A stretch of 64,000 bases of DNA from Methanosarcina sp. (GTDB lineage: Archaea; Halobacteriota; Methanosarcinia; Methanosarcinales; Methanosarcinaceae). The notes under the pieces are model-generated. The model saw only the letters and a program-made list of their open reading frames with translations, made no database searches and had not been told where the DNA came from. Both the position numbers and the translations under genes were made by a program. Positions 9,301 through 17,158 of this stretch are shown here, piece by piece. How positions within the stretch are numbered: the first letter of the stretch is position 1; every line of letters begins with the position of its first letter. Location: contig NZ_JAQUVZ010000001.1 of assembly GCF_028693135.1 (NCBI RefSeq), positions 1-64,000 of the forward strand, given 5' to 3'.

Positions 9301-9966
9301 TTACGCACTTTTGCTTTTAGGAGTGATGAAAATTTTCTTTGCGACATCTCTGCCAAGGGCAATCTCAGACCCAACAGCCATGACTGAGATACATCCCTGC
9401 TTTTGCTTGCGCCTGACTTCAATATCCTCCCCTGCAAGGATACCAAGAGAGGTTAAACGCTCTTTTGTCTCCCTTGGAAGGGTTACTCTGGCAATCGTGC
9501 CTGAACTTCCCTCTATCATTTCATGGAGAGGAATGAAACTTTCCTCGCGCCGCAAGTTACATTTATCGATGTTTATCGGGTGCCCGTCAGGGCAGTACTC
9601 TGGGTTTCCCATGAAATCATAAAGCTTCTCAAGCACCGTGTCTGATACCGCGTGCTCAAGCTCGCAGGCTTCCTTGTGGGCTTCCTTTCGGTCAAAATCA
9701 AGCACTTCAGCCAGGAAAGTCTCAAGGACCTGGTGTTTCCTTTTTATTCGGATAGCTTCTTCTGCCCCTTTTGCGGTCAATTCGACCCCCTGATATGGCT
9801 GATACTCAACCAACCCCATAGAATGTAATTTTTTAATCATTTCCGTCACACTGGGCGAAGATACATTCAGTTCTTCTGCAATTTGCTTGGTTTTTGCAGG
9901 GCTCTGGTTTTTCGTAATAAGGTAAAGAATCGTTTCTAAGTACTCTTCAAGTCGATCCGTATGCAT
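9301..9966 (-). CDS. DtxR/MntR-family metal-dependent repressor with C-terminal FeoA-like domain
   Basis: The protein has about 221 residues from ATG 9966 (MHTDRLEEYLE, the usual family start); a second ATG at 9975 would add three residues. A winged helix (about 1-60, with NVSSPSVTEMIKKLHSMGLV as recognition helix) is followed by a dimerisation and metal-binding region containing H-x-x-H/E-type ligands (EAHKEACELEHAVSDTV) and a CPDGHPI motif. An SH3/FeoA-like domain ends the protein (about 145-220). Such proteins bind Fe(II) or Mn(II) and repress uptake genes. It is followed by feoB after 50 bp, and a TTAGG/CCTAA palindrome lies just upstream, so the unit is probably autoregulated by iron. 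Confidence 0.9.
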   Translation of the reverse strand: MHTDRLEEYLETILYLITKNQSPAKTKQIAEELNVSSPSVTEMIKKLHSMGLVEYQPYQGVELTAKGAEEAIRIKRKHQVLETFLAEVLDFDRKEAHKEACELEHAVSDTVLEKLYDFMGNPEYCPDGHPINIDKCNLRREESFIPLHEMIEGSSGTIARVTLPRETKERLTSLGILAGEDIEVRRKQKQGCISVMAVGSEIALGRDVAKKIFITPKSKSA

Positions 9967-9996
9967 TAACACCATCCCGCCAATACATGCCCGAAA

Positions 9997-10031
9997 TTTT
10001 TTAGGTAAAATAATTAGGACAACCTAAAAAA
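9997..10031. promoter_or_regulatory. Candidate DtxR-type operator upstream of dtxR-feoB
   Basis: An inverted pair TTTTTTAGGT (9997-10006) and ACCTAAAAAA (10022-10031) encloses a second, shorter palindrome TTAGG-N4-CCTAA (10014-10027). DtxR/IdeR/MDR1-type operators are built on TTAGG...CCTAA half-sites. The site lies 30-65 bp upstream of the repressor start, where it would overlap the promoter. Confidence 0.6.
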
Positions 10032-10333
10032 CATAATCACTGGATAAATAGCTTTTGGTTTTAATCTGTTTAACTAAATTCGGATTGAAAAAGGTTTCGA
10101 AAAAGGGATTTTATCAAAGGTTATAAGGAAAGAAGGAAGATACTATGCTTTAGAGACGGTCCGAAAATTACGACCATTAAAATTCCAGTTCCTTTTTTTT
10201 AGATTTAAAGGCTTTAAAGACCTTATTTTGCACATATTTTTGCCCTGAAATTGAATTGTCGGCCAGTCCCTAAAGGTAAGATATTCGTAACCCCCTACGC
10301 CCCCGTAGTAATAAAATAAGAAAAAATAAGAAA

Positions 10334-10377
10334 ATTCAGGAGCCGTGAAGCGTAAGAATTCCTGAGGGCTCCTGAAT
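10334..10377 (-). terminator. Hairpin terminator of the GNAT gene
   Basis: An 11-bp perfect inverted repeat, ATTCAGGAGCC (10334-10344) with GGCTCCTGAAT (10367-10377), lies just beyond the acetyltransferase stop. On the minus strand it is followed by a T-rich tract. Confidence 0.65.
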
Positions 10378-10380
10378 ATC

Positions 10381-10875
10381 TCAGGCATTGACAGGTTTAG
10401 CTTTGATAGATTTAAGAACTGCAATTTCATTACAGTCCGGAAATTTAGGGCACCTGATGCATCCAGACCAGATTTTCCTGGGAAGGCTGTTTTTATCCAC
10501 TACATTAAAGCTCAGGGTTTCAAAAAACTCAGGCACATAAGTAAGAGCAAAAACGTCCTTCATGCCGAGGTCTTCCGCATCCTCAAGACAGGCTGAAACG
10601 AGCTTTGTGCCTACTCCTTTTCTTGAACAGTCGGGCTTAACTGCGAGAGCAAGGATTTCTGCAAGGTCTTCCCATACAACATGCAGGGCACAGCACCCAA
10701 CGACCTCTCCTTCGATCTCACATACATAATAGTCCCTTATGTTCTCGTACATCTCACTAAGGGAGCGAGCAAGCATAAGCTCCTCCTTAGAGTAAGTGTT
10801 GATGATTTGCTTCATCTCAACAACATCACTTATCCGGGCTTTTCTGATCAATTTCTGTTTCCTCTGAAGCGGCAT
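10381..10875 (-). CDS. GNAT-family N-acetyltransferase, ArgA-like
   Basis: This 164-residue GNAT protein has strands and helices in the expected order and the acetyl-CoA loop CSRKGVGTKLVSACLEDAED (about 91-110), a Q/RxxGxG/A variant. The C-terminal part carries SGCIRCPKFPDCNE, a Cys cluster typical of the short archaeal ArgA-like N-acetyltransferases. Archaeal relatives have been proposed to acetylate glutamate in arginine synthesis, but the substrate cannot be read from sequence. It is monocistronic, with a TATA-like element at about 10902-10911 that would give a very short leader, and a clear 3' hairpin. Confidence 0.85.
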   Translation of the reverse strand: MPLQRKQKLIRKARISDVVEMKQIINTYSKEELMLARSLSEMYENIRDYYVCEIEGEVVGCCALHVVWEDLAEILALAVKPDCSRKGVGTKLVSACLEDAEDLGMKDVFALTYVPEFFETLSFNVVDKNSLPRKIWSGCIRCPKFPDCNEIAVLKSIKAKPVNA

Positions 10876-11297
10876 TTATGTTTTTTAATAAAAATTAGTC
10901 TGTATTATAAACATTAATACTGCATTTCTAAATAAGAAAATTTCCCATAATTTACGGGACATGTCTCATCTCTGTTCTTATCTTCTCTTTTCGTCTCTTT
11001 TTTTCTCTTATCTTTTCTTATCTTATCATTTCGTCTCTTCTCTTCTCTTCTGAATATCGGCTTTTTCTCTCACCTGCAGAGGATCTGTTTTTTATGGACA
11101 CAGAAAGGGAGATGTTCAGAAGACAAAAGCATAAATTGAGAACCTGATGAAGAAGAAACAGACTCCATACTTCAAACAGAATCCATACTTCAGAACTTTT
11201 CACATCAGATAAACTTTCAAAAAAAACCGCCGAAACAGATAGAAACAGATAAAGTGAAACAGGCAAAAAAGACAATATATAAGAAAATGGAATTTAG
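10876..11297. other. Intergenic region with pyrimidine tract and short duplication
   Basis: About 420 bp lies between the acetyltransferase gene and the 3' end of tRNA-Arg. It holds the GNAT promoter, an 80-bp C/T-rich tract built on TCTCTT-like units (about 10970-11053), and a 16-17-bp direct repeat ending CCATACTTCA (about 11159-11192). No gene was seen. Confidence 0.6.
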
Positions 11298-11372
11298 CGG
11301 GCGCGAAGGGATTCGAACCCCCGACTTACAGCTTAGGAGGCTGCCGCCATATCCGGGCTAGGCCACGCGCCC
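11298..11372 (-). tRNA. tRNA-Arg (anticodon CCT)
   Basis: The minus strand folds into a cloverleaf. The acceptor GGGCGCG pairs with CGCGCCC, the anticodon arm is CAGC-CTCCTAA-GCTG with anticodon CCT, and the T arm is GGGGG-TTCGAAT-CCC. It decodes AGG. No CCA is encoded. No intron was seen. TATA-like sequence (about 11451-11462) lies about 80 bp upstream. Confidence 0.95.
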
Positions 11373-11873
11373 ACGATGGAACTCCCTAAATACAGCATGC
11401 AACAGTATGCTAAAACTGCATTTCAGATGAAGTATCCATAATACCGGCATAAGATATATAAGTAATTATCGCTCCGGCGCATAGAAAGTCTGCAAGTGAC
11501 TATAGAAGACCTCTGGAAAGTTTTAAATTCAATGTAAACCATGTAAACCCGCCAGGTTAACAATGCGTTTATGGTTACATAGAATTACATCACTCTAAGA
11601 GATTTACTGAAAAAAGAGTTAACAATGTGCTCTGTATGATTTAAATATACTCTCAGAATTATCGAATTTACTTAATTCACATTCAATTCATATTCAATTC
11701 ATATTCAATTAATGTTCAATTAATGTTCAATTAATGTTCAATTCACGCTCATACCTTTTCAAAAAATATTTACTTGACGCTTTTTCAGACAGGAGAATCG
11801 AGTAAACAATAAAAATGTGAAAAGCTGACAGAAAGCCGGGTAAAAAGATAAAATTACCAAAAAAGGAAAAAAT
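11373..11873. other. Divergent promoter region of tRNA-Arg and bioY, with tandem 12-bp repeats
   Basis: About 500 bp. It contains the tRNA promoter, the BirA-like operator at 11532-11563 with a TATA-like element TTTTAAATT just before it (about 11520-11529), another TATA-like TTTAAATATA at about 11640, and a run of six 12-bp units of the ATTCAATTCAT/TTCAATTAATG type at 11674-11745. If transcription starts at the operator, the bioY leader is about 320 nt. Confidence 0.6.
11532..11563 (+). promoter_or_regulatory. Candidate BirA (biotin repressor) operator
   Basis: ATGTAAACC (11532-11540), exactly 14 bases, then GGTTAACAA (11555-11563). The known BirA consensus is TTGTNAACC-N14/15-GGTTNACAA, so half-sites and spacing both match closely. 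It lies upstream of the biotin transporter operon, the expected target of biotin control, and sits where a start site for the TATA-like element at about 11520 would fall. Confidence 0.65.
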
Positions 11874-12437
11874 ATGCATATGAGACATGATCATTCTTAC
11901 CCTGTCCATACTCCCGAACTCCGGAAAATGGTCTTTGCCTCCCTCTTTGCAGCCCTGACTGCTGCAGGAGCTTATATACAGATCCCCATCCCCTTTTCAC
12001 CTGTTCCGGTCACATTACAGGTATTTTTTGTCCTGCTTGCGGGAAGCATGTTGAAGAGCAAATGGGGAAGCCTGAGTATGGTTGTATACACCTTGCTCGG
12101 GGTTGCAGGGCTTCCGGTCTTTGCAGGAGGCAGTTCCGGAATAGGAGTGCTTCTCGGACCTACTGGGGGGTACATTTTTGGATTTATACTGGCTGCCTAC
12201 CTTACAGGCAAGCTTTCCGAAAAGGCGGAAAGTGCCGGAAAATCAAGGCTTGTGGTCAATGCCCTTAATATGAGCGCAGGAGTTCTGGTCATATATGCCC
12301 TGGGGGTTTCCCAGTTGATGCTGGTAGCCAAAATAGGACTCGGAACAGCACTTGCCCTTGGAGCCATTCCCTTCCTGCCGGGAGAAATAGTAAAAACCGC
12401 AGTTGCCGCATATATCGCCTCAACCCACAAACTCTAA
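11874..12437 (+). CDS. bioY: BioY, substrate-binding (S) component of biotin ECF transporter
   Basis: This 187-residue membrane protein has about six hydrophobic segments and BioY hallmarks: IPIPFSPVPVTLQVFFVLLA, GxxxG-rich VVYTLLGVAGLPVFAGG, and LLGPTGGYIFGFILAAYLTG. BioY captures biotin with high affinity and docks onto the EcfT/EcfA module. The genes for that module follow on the same strand (two ATPases, then EcfT), so this is a dedicated BioMNY-like transporter with a duplicated ATPase. The assigned ATG is preceded by AAAGGAAAAAAT; an ATG two codons later is also possible. A BirA-like operator lies upstream. Confidence 0.95.
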   Translation: MHMRHDHSYPVHTPELRKMVFASLFAALTAAGAYIQIPIPFSPVPVTLQVFFVLLAGSMLKSKWGSLSMVVYTLLGVAGLPVFAGGSSGIGVLLGPTGGYIFGFILAAYLTGKLSEKAESAGKSRLVVNALNMSAGVLVIYALGVSQLMLVAKIGLGTALALGAIPFLPGEIVKTAVAAYIASTHKL

Positions 12438-12532
12438 ATCAGTCAACTCTAAAGCCCCGAGTAATCCCATTCCCAGAAAAAACTGAGTTATCAAATATTA
12501 CTTAATTTAAAAAAAATAGAATTCGATTTAAC

Positions 12533-13357
12533 ATGATAAGGTTCGAAAACGTTAGTTACAATTACCCTGATGGAACCCCTGCCCTCAGAAATATAAACAT
12601 GGGAATAAGAAAAGGGGAATACATAGGGATAATAGGAAAAAATGGGAGTGGAAAATCCACTATGTCCCTCCACCTTAACGGGCTCCTGAGACCTCAAAAA
12701 GGAAAGGTCATGGTAAGGGGCATGGATACCGGAGACTTTTCAAAGCTCCAGGGGATCAGGAAAATTGTCGGAATTGTATTCCAGAACCCTGAGACTCAGT
12801 TTGTTGGCAGAACCGTAGAAGAAGACCTTGCTTTCGGGCCTGAAAACCTCTGCCTCCCCCCCATGGAAATCCGGAGGCGTGTGAATAGAGCCCTTGCTGA
12901 AACAGGGCTTGAGAAATACAGGTATCATTCTCCAAAGAGCCTGAGTGGGGGGCAGGGACAATGCGTAGCTCTTGCAGGAGTCCTTGCCATGGAGCCCGAA
13001 TGTCTTGTTTTTGATGAAGTAACCTCCATGCTTGACCCTGATTCGGGGAAAACCGTCCTCGAACGTGTAAAAAGGCTGCATGAGAAAGGAAAAACCATAG
13101 TATATATCACACATAATCTTGAAGAGCTTCATGCTGCAGACCGAATTATCGTAATGGACAGAGGGAGAATAGTGCTTGAAGGAAAACCTGAGAATGTACT
13201 CTCAGACCCTTCTCTCCGGGCCCTCGGGCTCACTCCGCCTTCCCTGATAGAACTTGCAGAGCACCTGAAAAATCACGGAGTTGCGGTCCCCTGGGAAAAG
13301 ACCTCTTGTCCGTCCAGTTTTGCGGAGGAGATATGCCGATTATTCTTGAAAATGTAA
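12533..13357 (+). CDS. EcfA/BioM-type ATPase of the energy-coupling factor transporter (first copy)
   Basis: This 274-residue ABC ATPase has Walker A GKNGSGKST (35-43), Q-loop FQNPETQF (the ECF-type Q-loop followed by Q-F), signature LSGGQGQ, Walker B CLVFDEVTSMLD and H-loop THNLEE. It energises the ECF transporter with its neighbour. It lies 95 bp after bioY. Its 3' end overlaps the second ATPase by 25 bp. The signature reads LSGGQGQCVALAG instead of the common LSGGQKQRVAIAG, so the Arg after the signature is replaced by Cys. Confidence 0.93.
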   Translation: MIRFENVSYNYPDGTPALRNINMGIRKGEYIGIIGKNGSGKSTMSLHLNGLLRPQKGKVMVRGMDTGDFSKLQGIRKIVGIVFQNPETQFVGRTVEEDLAFGPENLCLPPMEIRRRVNRALAETGLEKYRYHSPKSLSGGQGQCVALAGVLAMEPECLVFDEVTSMLDPDSGKTVLERVKRLHEKGKTIVYITHNLEELHAADRIIVMDRGRIVLEGKPENVLSDPSLRALGLTPPSLIELAEHLKNHGVAVPWEKTSCPSSFAEEICRLFLKM

Positions 13358-14169
13358 GTTTTTTCTACTCGAAAAATACCCCTCTTGAAACAGCAGCCTT
13401 AAAAGATGTTAATCTGCGCATCGAAAAAGGAGAATTCGTGGGGATCCTGGGAGAAAAAGGTGCAGGAAAATCCACCCTCATAAAACTGTTTAACGGACTT
13501 TTGCGCCCGGATTCAGGAAAAGTAACTGTTGATGAGCTTGCCCCCTCTTCAAAAGAAGTTAAACGAAGGATAGGGATGGTCTTTCAGCAGGCTGCAGACC
13601 AGCTTTTTTGCAGGACAGTATATGAGGAGATAGCATTTGGGCCGCTAAACTTCGGCTACTCCAAAAAAGAAACTGAAGAAAGAGTCTTTGAAGCCCTTGA
13701 AGCGGTTTCTTTCGACCGCTCAATGTTACTTCGAGACCCGTTCAGCCTGAGCGGAGGAGAGATGCAAAGAGTCGCCCTTGCAGGTGCCCTTGCCCTCAGG
13801 CCGGAATACCTTGTACTGGACGAACCTATAACAGGGCTGGATCCTGGCGGAAAAAAAGAAATTCTTGATACTCTCAAAAAGATAAAGGATCAGGGTACTG
13901 CGGTTATAACTGTGACCCACAATCTAAAAGGGTTTTTTCCCCTTCTGGAAAGAATAGTGCTTATCCGGGAAGGCAGGATAAGTTTTCAGGGAAGCAGAAA
14001 AGAGTACCTTGAGACCGAAAATGTACCTCTCCCCCCCGTAACATCCATGATGAGAGAACTGAAAGCAAGAGGAGTGCCGGTAAATCCTGCCATATTCACG
14101 GTTGAAGAAGCGCTTGAAGAGATCTTGAGAGTAAAATCGCTGCTTGAAAAAGAAAAAGCTGAAAAATAA
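13333..14169 (+). CDS. EcfA-type ATPase (second copy)
   Basis: From ATG 13333, which has GGAGGAG just upstream, this gives 278 residues (MPIILENVSFFYSKN...). The start lies inside the previous gene, overlapping it by 25 bp. Motifs: Walker A GEKGAGKST, Q-loop FQQAADQLF, signature LSGGEMQRVALAG, Walker B LVLDEPITGLD, H-loop THNLKG. ECF transporters use either an EcfA homodimer or an EcfA1/EcfA2 heterodimer; two adjacent diverged copies suggest the heterodimer. The C-terminal 40 residues are charged and continue into a purine-rich repeat tract after the stop. Confidence 0.92.
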   Translation: MPIILENVSFFYSKNTPLETAALKDVNLRIEKGEFVGILGEKGAGKSTLIKLFNGLLRPDSGKVTVDELAPSSKEVKRRIGMVFQQAADQLFCRTVYEEIAFGPLNFGYSKKETEERVFEALEAVSFDRSMLLRDPFSLSGGEMQRVALAGALALRPEYLVLDEPITGLDPGGKKEILDTLKKIKDQGTAVITVTHNLKGFFPLLERIVLIREGRISFQGSRKEYLETENVPLPPVTSMMRELKARGVPVNPAIFTVEEALEEILRVKSLLEKEKAEK

Positions 14170-14345
14170 ACTGAAGAATAGCCTAAAAAAGCAAGAAAAT
14201 AACCTGAAGAATAGCCAAAAAAGCAAGAAAATAACCAGAAGAATAGCCAAAAAACTGAAAAATAGCCAGAAAAATAGCTAGAAAAATAGCCAGAAGAATA
14301 ACCAGAAGAATAGCCTAAAAACGTAGAAAAAGGAAAAAATAGGGG
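14170..14345. repeat. Degenerate tandem repeats between ecfA and ecfT
   Basis: The spacer consists of some nine imperfect copies of a purine-rich 15-20-bp unit of the form GAAGAATAGCC-AAAAA. Long frames on the opposite strand through this tract (FSGYFS-type repeats) are artefacts of the repeat. Confidence 0.75.
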
Positions 14346-14360
14346 GGGACAAGAAAAAGC

Positions 14361-15134
14361 ATGCAAGAACCAGTTTTTAGTTACGTTCCGGGGACTTCTT
14401 TTCTGCATACGCTTGACCCCAGGACAAAACTTGCAGCTGTAATGCTGCTGGGCATTCTGGTCTTCCGGACTGAAAGTTTTTTTGGAATAGGGGTCATTTT
14501 TGCGTTATTTATTGCCCTTGCATCATTCACAGGGCTGCCAACTGGAATATTTTTCCGGGCAGTTAGACCTATGCTGCTGTTTATTATATTCATATTTCTT
14601 GCGCAGCTATTTTTCACCGAAGGAAAAGTTCTGGCTTCTTTCTGGATCCTGCAGCCGAGTATAGAGGGGCTTCAAAATGGGCTCAGGCTTTCTGCACGGT
14701 TTATACTCCTCCTGCTTTTTGCCGCCCTTATGACCGCCAGCACCGACCCGTCTGCAATTACCTGCGGGATAGAGAGAATACTTCGTCCACTGCCTCTTCG
14801 CTGGTTGGGAGTTAACTCTTATGAACTTGCGACAATGATGAACATCTCTATAGCCTTCCTCCCCCTTCTTTTTGAGAGAGTTGAACGGACAAAAGCTGCT
14901 CAGGCTTCAAGGGGCATGTATTTCGGGCGGAATCCTTTCCACTCGGTCCCTGCCCTTGTCATTCCCCTGATAAGAGGAATTGTCAGGGATGCTGAAGAAC
15001 TGGCTCTGGCAATGGAAAGCAGGGGATATCAAGGAACTCGCAGGACCTCGATGCATGAGCTTTTAATGCAAAAAAGAGATTGGGCGTCCCTTTTTGCCCT
15101 TGTATTTTTTGCTGCCCTTCTCCTGAGATTTTGA
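14361..15134 (+). CDS. EcfT/BioN transmembrane coupling protein
   Basis: This 257-residue membrane protein has about five to six hydrophobic segments. The two EcfT coupling-helix motifs of the A-x-x-S/A-R-G type are present: AQASRG and AMESRG, in the C-terminal cytoplasmic helices. EcfT links the S component (BioY here) to the ATPases. It opens with the family pattern TSFLHTLDPRTKLAA. A G-rich ribosome binding site (AGGGGGGGAC) precedes the ATG. It closes the biotin transporter operon. Confidence 0.93.
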   Translation: MQEPVFSYVPGTSFLHTLDPRTKLAAVMLLGILVFRTESFFGIGVIFALFIALASFTGLPTGIFFRAVRPMLLFIIFIFLAQLFFTEGKVLASFWILQPSIEGLQNGLRLSARFILLLLFAALMTASTDPSAITCGIERILRPLPLRWLGVNSYELATMMNISIAFLPLLFERVERTKAAQASRGMYFGRNPFHSVPALVIPLIRGIVRDAEELALAMESRGYQGTRRTSMHELLMQKRDWASLFALVFFAALLLRF

Positions 15135-15298
15135 AAACGGAATAAAAAGGCATAGAAAAACATTTTCCAGACCATATTTCTCTGCAGCCGTTTGACCTGT
15201 TCATTTCTCAGTTCTTTTTCTGCACTTGCCCCTCCTTCTTTTACTCTTCATCTCACTTCGCCATTTCAGGCCGGAGCAGTTTTTAGAAAGAGATTAGT

Positions 15299-15318
15299 AT
15301 ATGAACAGTTGTTCATAT
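15299..15318 (+). promoter_or_regulatory. Candidate ArsR/SmtB-type operator over the start of the regulator gene
   Basis: ATATGAACA-GT-TGTTCATAT is a perfect 9-2-9 inverted repeat. ArsR/SmtB-family metal sensors recognise imperfect 12-2-12 repeats built on TGAACA-N2-TGTTCA, so this is close to the textbook site. It ends on the first bases of the regulator's open frame, which suggests a leaderless or nearly leaderless transcript repressed by its own product. Confidence 0.75.
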
Positions 15319-15670
15319 GTTCATGAAAGAAAAGTGCGAGAGAGTTAACCCGGAGCAGATAGAAAACCTGCTGCAGAAGGCTCCTGCTGCAGAAAATATT
15401 ACGCGGATGTCTGCAGTCTTTCAAGCGCTTCAGTCAAATACCCGCCTGAAAATCCTTTTTTTGCTCAGGCAGAAAGAGATGTGCGTCTGTGAACTCGAGC
15501 AGGCTCTTGAAGTCACGCAGTCTGCGGTCTCTCACGGGCTTCGGACCCTCAGGCAGCTTGACCTTGTAAGGGTCAGGCGGGAAGGAAAATTTACGGTTTA
15601 CTACATTGCAGACGAACATGTACGCACACTTATCGAGATGTGCCTTGAACATGTGGAGGAAAAAACATGA
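15317..15670 (+). CDS. ArsR/SmtB-family metal-responsive repressor
   Basis: This 117-residue winged-helix repressor has the metal-box region MCVCELEQAL (about residues 54-63) on helix alpha3 and the recognition segment VTQSAVSHGLRTLRQLDLV. The CxC pair is the metal or arsenite ligand set of the ArsR/CadC class; metal binding releases DNA. The start is uncertain: ATG 15317 lies within the operator palindrome and ATG 15323 follows two codons later, with no clear ribosome binding site, which fits a leaderless mRNA. The stop overlaps the next start (ATGA) by 4 bp, so regulator and permease are coupled. Confidence 0.9.
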   Translation: MFMKEKCERVNPEQIENLLQKAPAAENITRMSAVFQALQSNTRLKILFLLRQKEMCVCELEQALEVTQSAVSHGLRTLRQLDLVRVRREGKFTVYYIADEHVRTLIEMCLEHVEEKT

Positions 15671-17058
15671 GCCTTGAATTCCTCAGTTTCATCCCTTTCC
15701 TGCTTTCGGGGATCCTTCTCGCCTCCTGGAAAATCTTTGTGGAAGCTGCCCCTTACCTCATTTTTGGGTTCGGAGTTGCAGGTCTCCTCAATATAATTGT
15801 TCCGGATCAGAAAATTGTGGACTACCTTGGAACATCCGCAGGAAAAGTCCGCTCCGTTATCAACGCCTCTCTGGCAGGCCTTCCCCTTCCCCTGTGTTCC
15901 TGCGGAGTGATCCCTGCAGCCATGTCTATAAGGAAAAGAGGGGCAACCAGAGGCGCAACTCTGTCCTTCCTGATTTCGACTCCCCAGACCGGAGTGGACT
16001 CTATTGCAATCACCTACGCTCTCCTTGACCCCCTGATGACTATTTTCCGTCCGATTGCAACCCTTGCAACTGCACTTCTTGCAGGGCTTGCAGACAACTT
16101 GCTGATAGGGGAAGAGCCGGAAAAAAAAGGAAGCAAAAAACAGGAGAATCCCGGGAAAAAAGCAGAAATCCTTGCAGTTTCGACCCTTGTGGGAGTATCG
16201 GCAGCCGAAAAAAGATGCAACTCCCCTTCCTGTAGCTCCCCTTCCTGTAGCTCCCCTTCCTGTAGCTCCCCTGAAGTTTCCGAAACAGGAAAAACGGAAT
16301 ATCCTGCCTTGAATACGGCGTCCTCAAAAACCATGCCTCTGGAATTGAAGCCCGGATCCGGAAAAGGAGTCGTGCCTCCTACACTCTCTTCAGCAACACA
16401 GGTGCCTGAAGAAAAAACCTCCTCGTGTGGCTGCGGGCACTGCGAGCAGGAGAAAAAAGAATCATTGCCTGATGGAAGAATCAAAAAATCCGTAAAAGAG
16501 CAGTTCCTGGAAGGGCTGAAATATGCCTACATAGAACTTCCCGGAGAAATCGCGAAGTGGATGCTGATTGGAATTCTGCTTGCCGGGATAATTTCCTACG
16601 CTGTTCCTGAAACCCTGATCCAGGAATACCTGGGAGGGGGGCTCGGGTCAATGCTGGTCATGCTTGTAGTGGGAATTCCACTTTACATCTGCGCTACGGC
16701 CTCGACCCCTCTTGCCGCAAGCCTCGTAGCCAAAGGAATGAGCCCTGGCACGGCTTTTGTTTTCCTTCTTGCAGGTCCTGCAACCAATGCGGCAACCATA
16801 ACCATGGTCGTCCGGTTCCTGGGGAAACGTTCCGCAGCCCTCTACCTCGGAGTAATCTCCCTGTGCGCCCTTGGGGCAGGAATCCTTCTTGACTGGCTTT
16901 ACCTTAAGCTGGGAGTGAGTGCGACGGCAACCCTGGGAAGCGCAGGAGAACTGCTTCCAGAAGGCATTAAGATCGGCTTTGCAGCCCTCCTGCTCCCTCT
17001 GATGCTATACGGAGTCTTCCGCAGGGGTCATGAGTGCGGCTGCACCGAATGCCATTGA
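15667..17058 (+). CDS. Metal permease of the DUF318/SO_0444 type with Cys-rich central loop
   Basis: The protein has 463 residues in two membrane halves. The first half has PLPLCSCGVIPAAMSIRKRG and FLISTPQTGVDS; the second has IPLYICATASTPLAASLVAK and FLLAGPATNAATITMV. These are the paired hallmark motifs of the COG0701 permease family, relatives of which export Cu, Zn or other metals. The central hydrophilic loop (about 150-275) carries C-N-S-P-S-C then three CSSP-type units, and SSCGCGHCEQ. The C-terminus ends GHECGCTECH. These thiols probably bind metal. A 15-bp DNA repeat underlies the CSSPS units (16209-16270). It is translationally coupled to the ArsR repressor. Confidence 0.88.
   Translation: MSLEFLSFIPFLLSGILLASWKIFVEAAPYLIFGFGVAGLLNIIVPDQKIVDYLGTSAGKVRSVINASLAGLPLPLCSCGVIPAAMSIRKRGATRGATLSFLISTPQTGVDSIAITYALLDPLMTIFRPIATLATALLAGLADNLLIGEEPEKKGSKKQENPGKKAEILAVSTLVGVSAAEKRCNSPSCSSPSCSSPSCSSPEVSETGKTEYPALNTASSKTMPLELKPGSGKGVVPPTLSSATQVPEEKTSSCGCGHCEQEKKESLPDGRIKKSVKEQFLEGLKYAYIELPGEIAKWMLIGILLAGIISYAVPETLIQEYLGGGLGSMLVMLVVGIPLYICATASTPLAASLVAKGMSPGTAFVFLLAGPATNAATITMVVRFLGKRSAALYLGVISLCALGAGILLDWLYLKLGVSATATLGSAGELLPEGIKIGFAALLLPLMLYGVFRRGHECGCTECH
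16209..16270 (+). repeat. 15-bp in-frame tandem repeat encoding CSSPS units
   Basis: CTCCCCTTCCTGTAG occurs three times in direct succession, with a partial fourth copy. The period is a multiple of three, so each expansion adds five residues including one Cys to the permease loop. Confidence 0.85.
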
Positions 17059-17158
17059 AAGGAGCAGAGAATATAGAAAAAATAACATGTAGAAAAATAA
17101 TAAGGAAGATAAAGCGAGTATCCAGATAATATAAATCCACAGGAATGGAATTATCAAT

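Noticed and set aside
13924-14408. Minus-strand ORFs rich in GYSSGYFS / FFRLFSCFF
   Set aside because: They are translations of the repeat tract between the second ATPase gene and ecfT.
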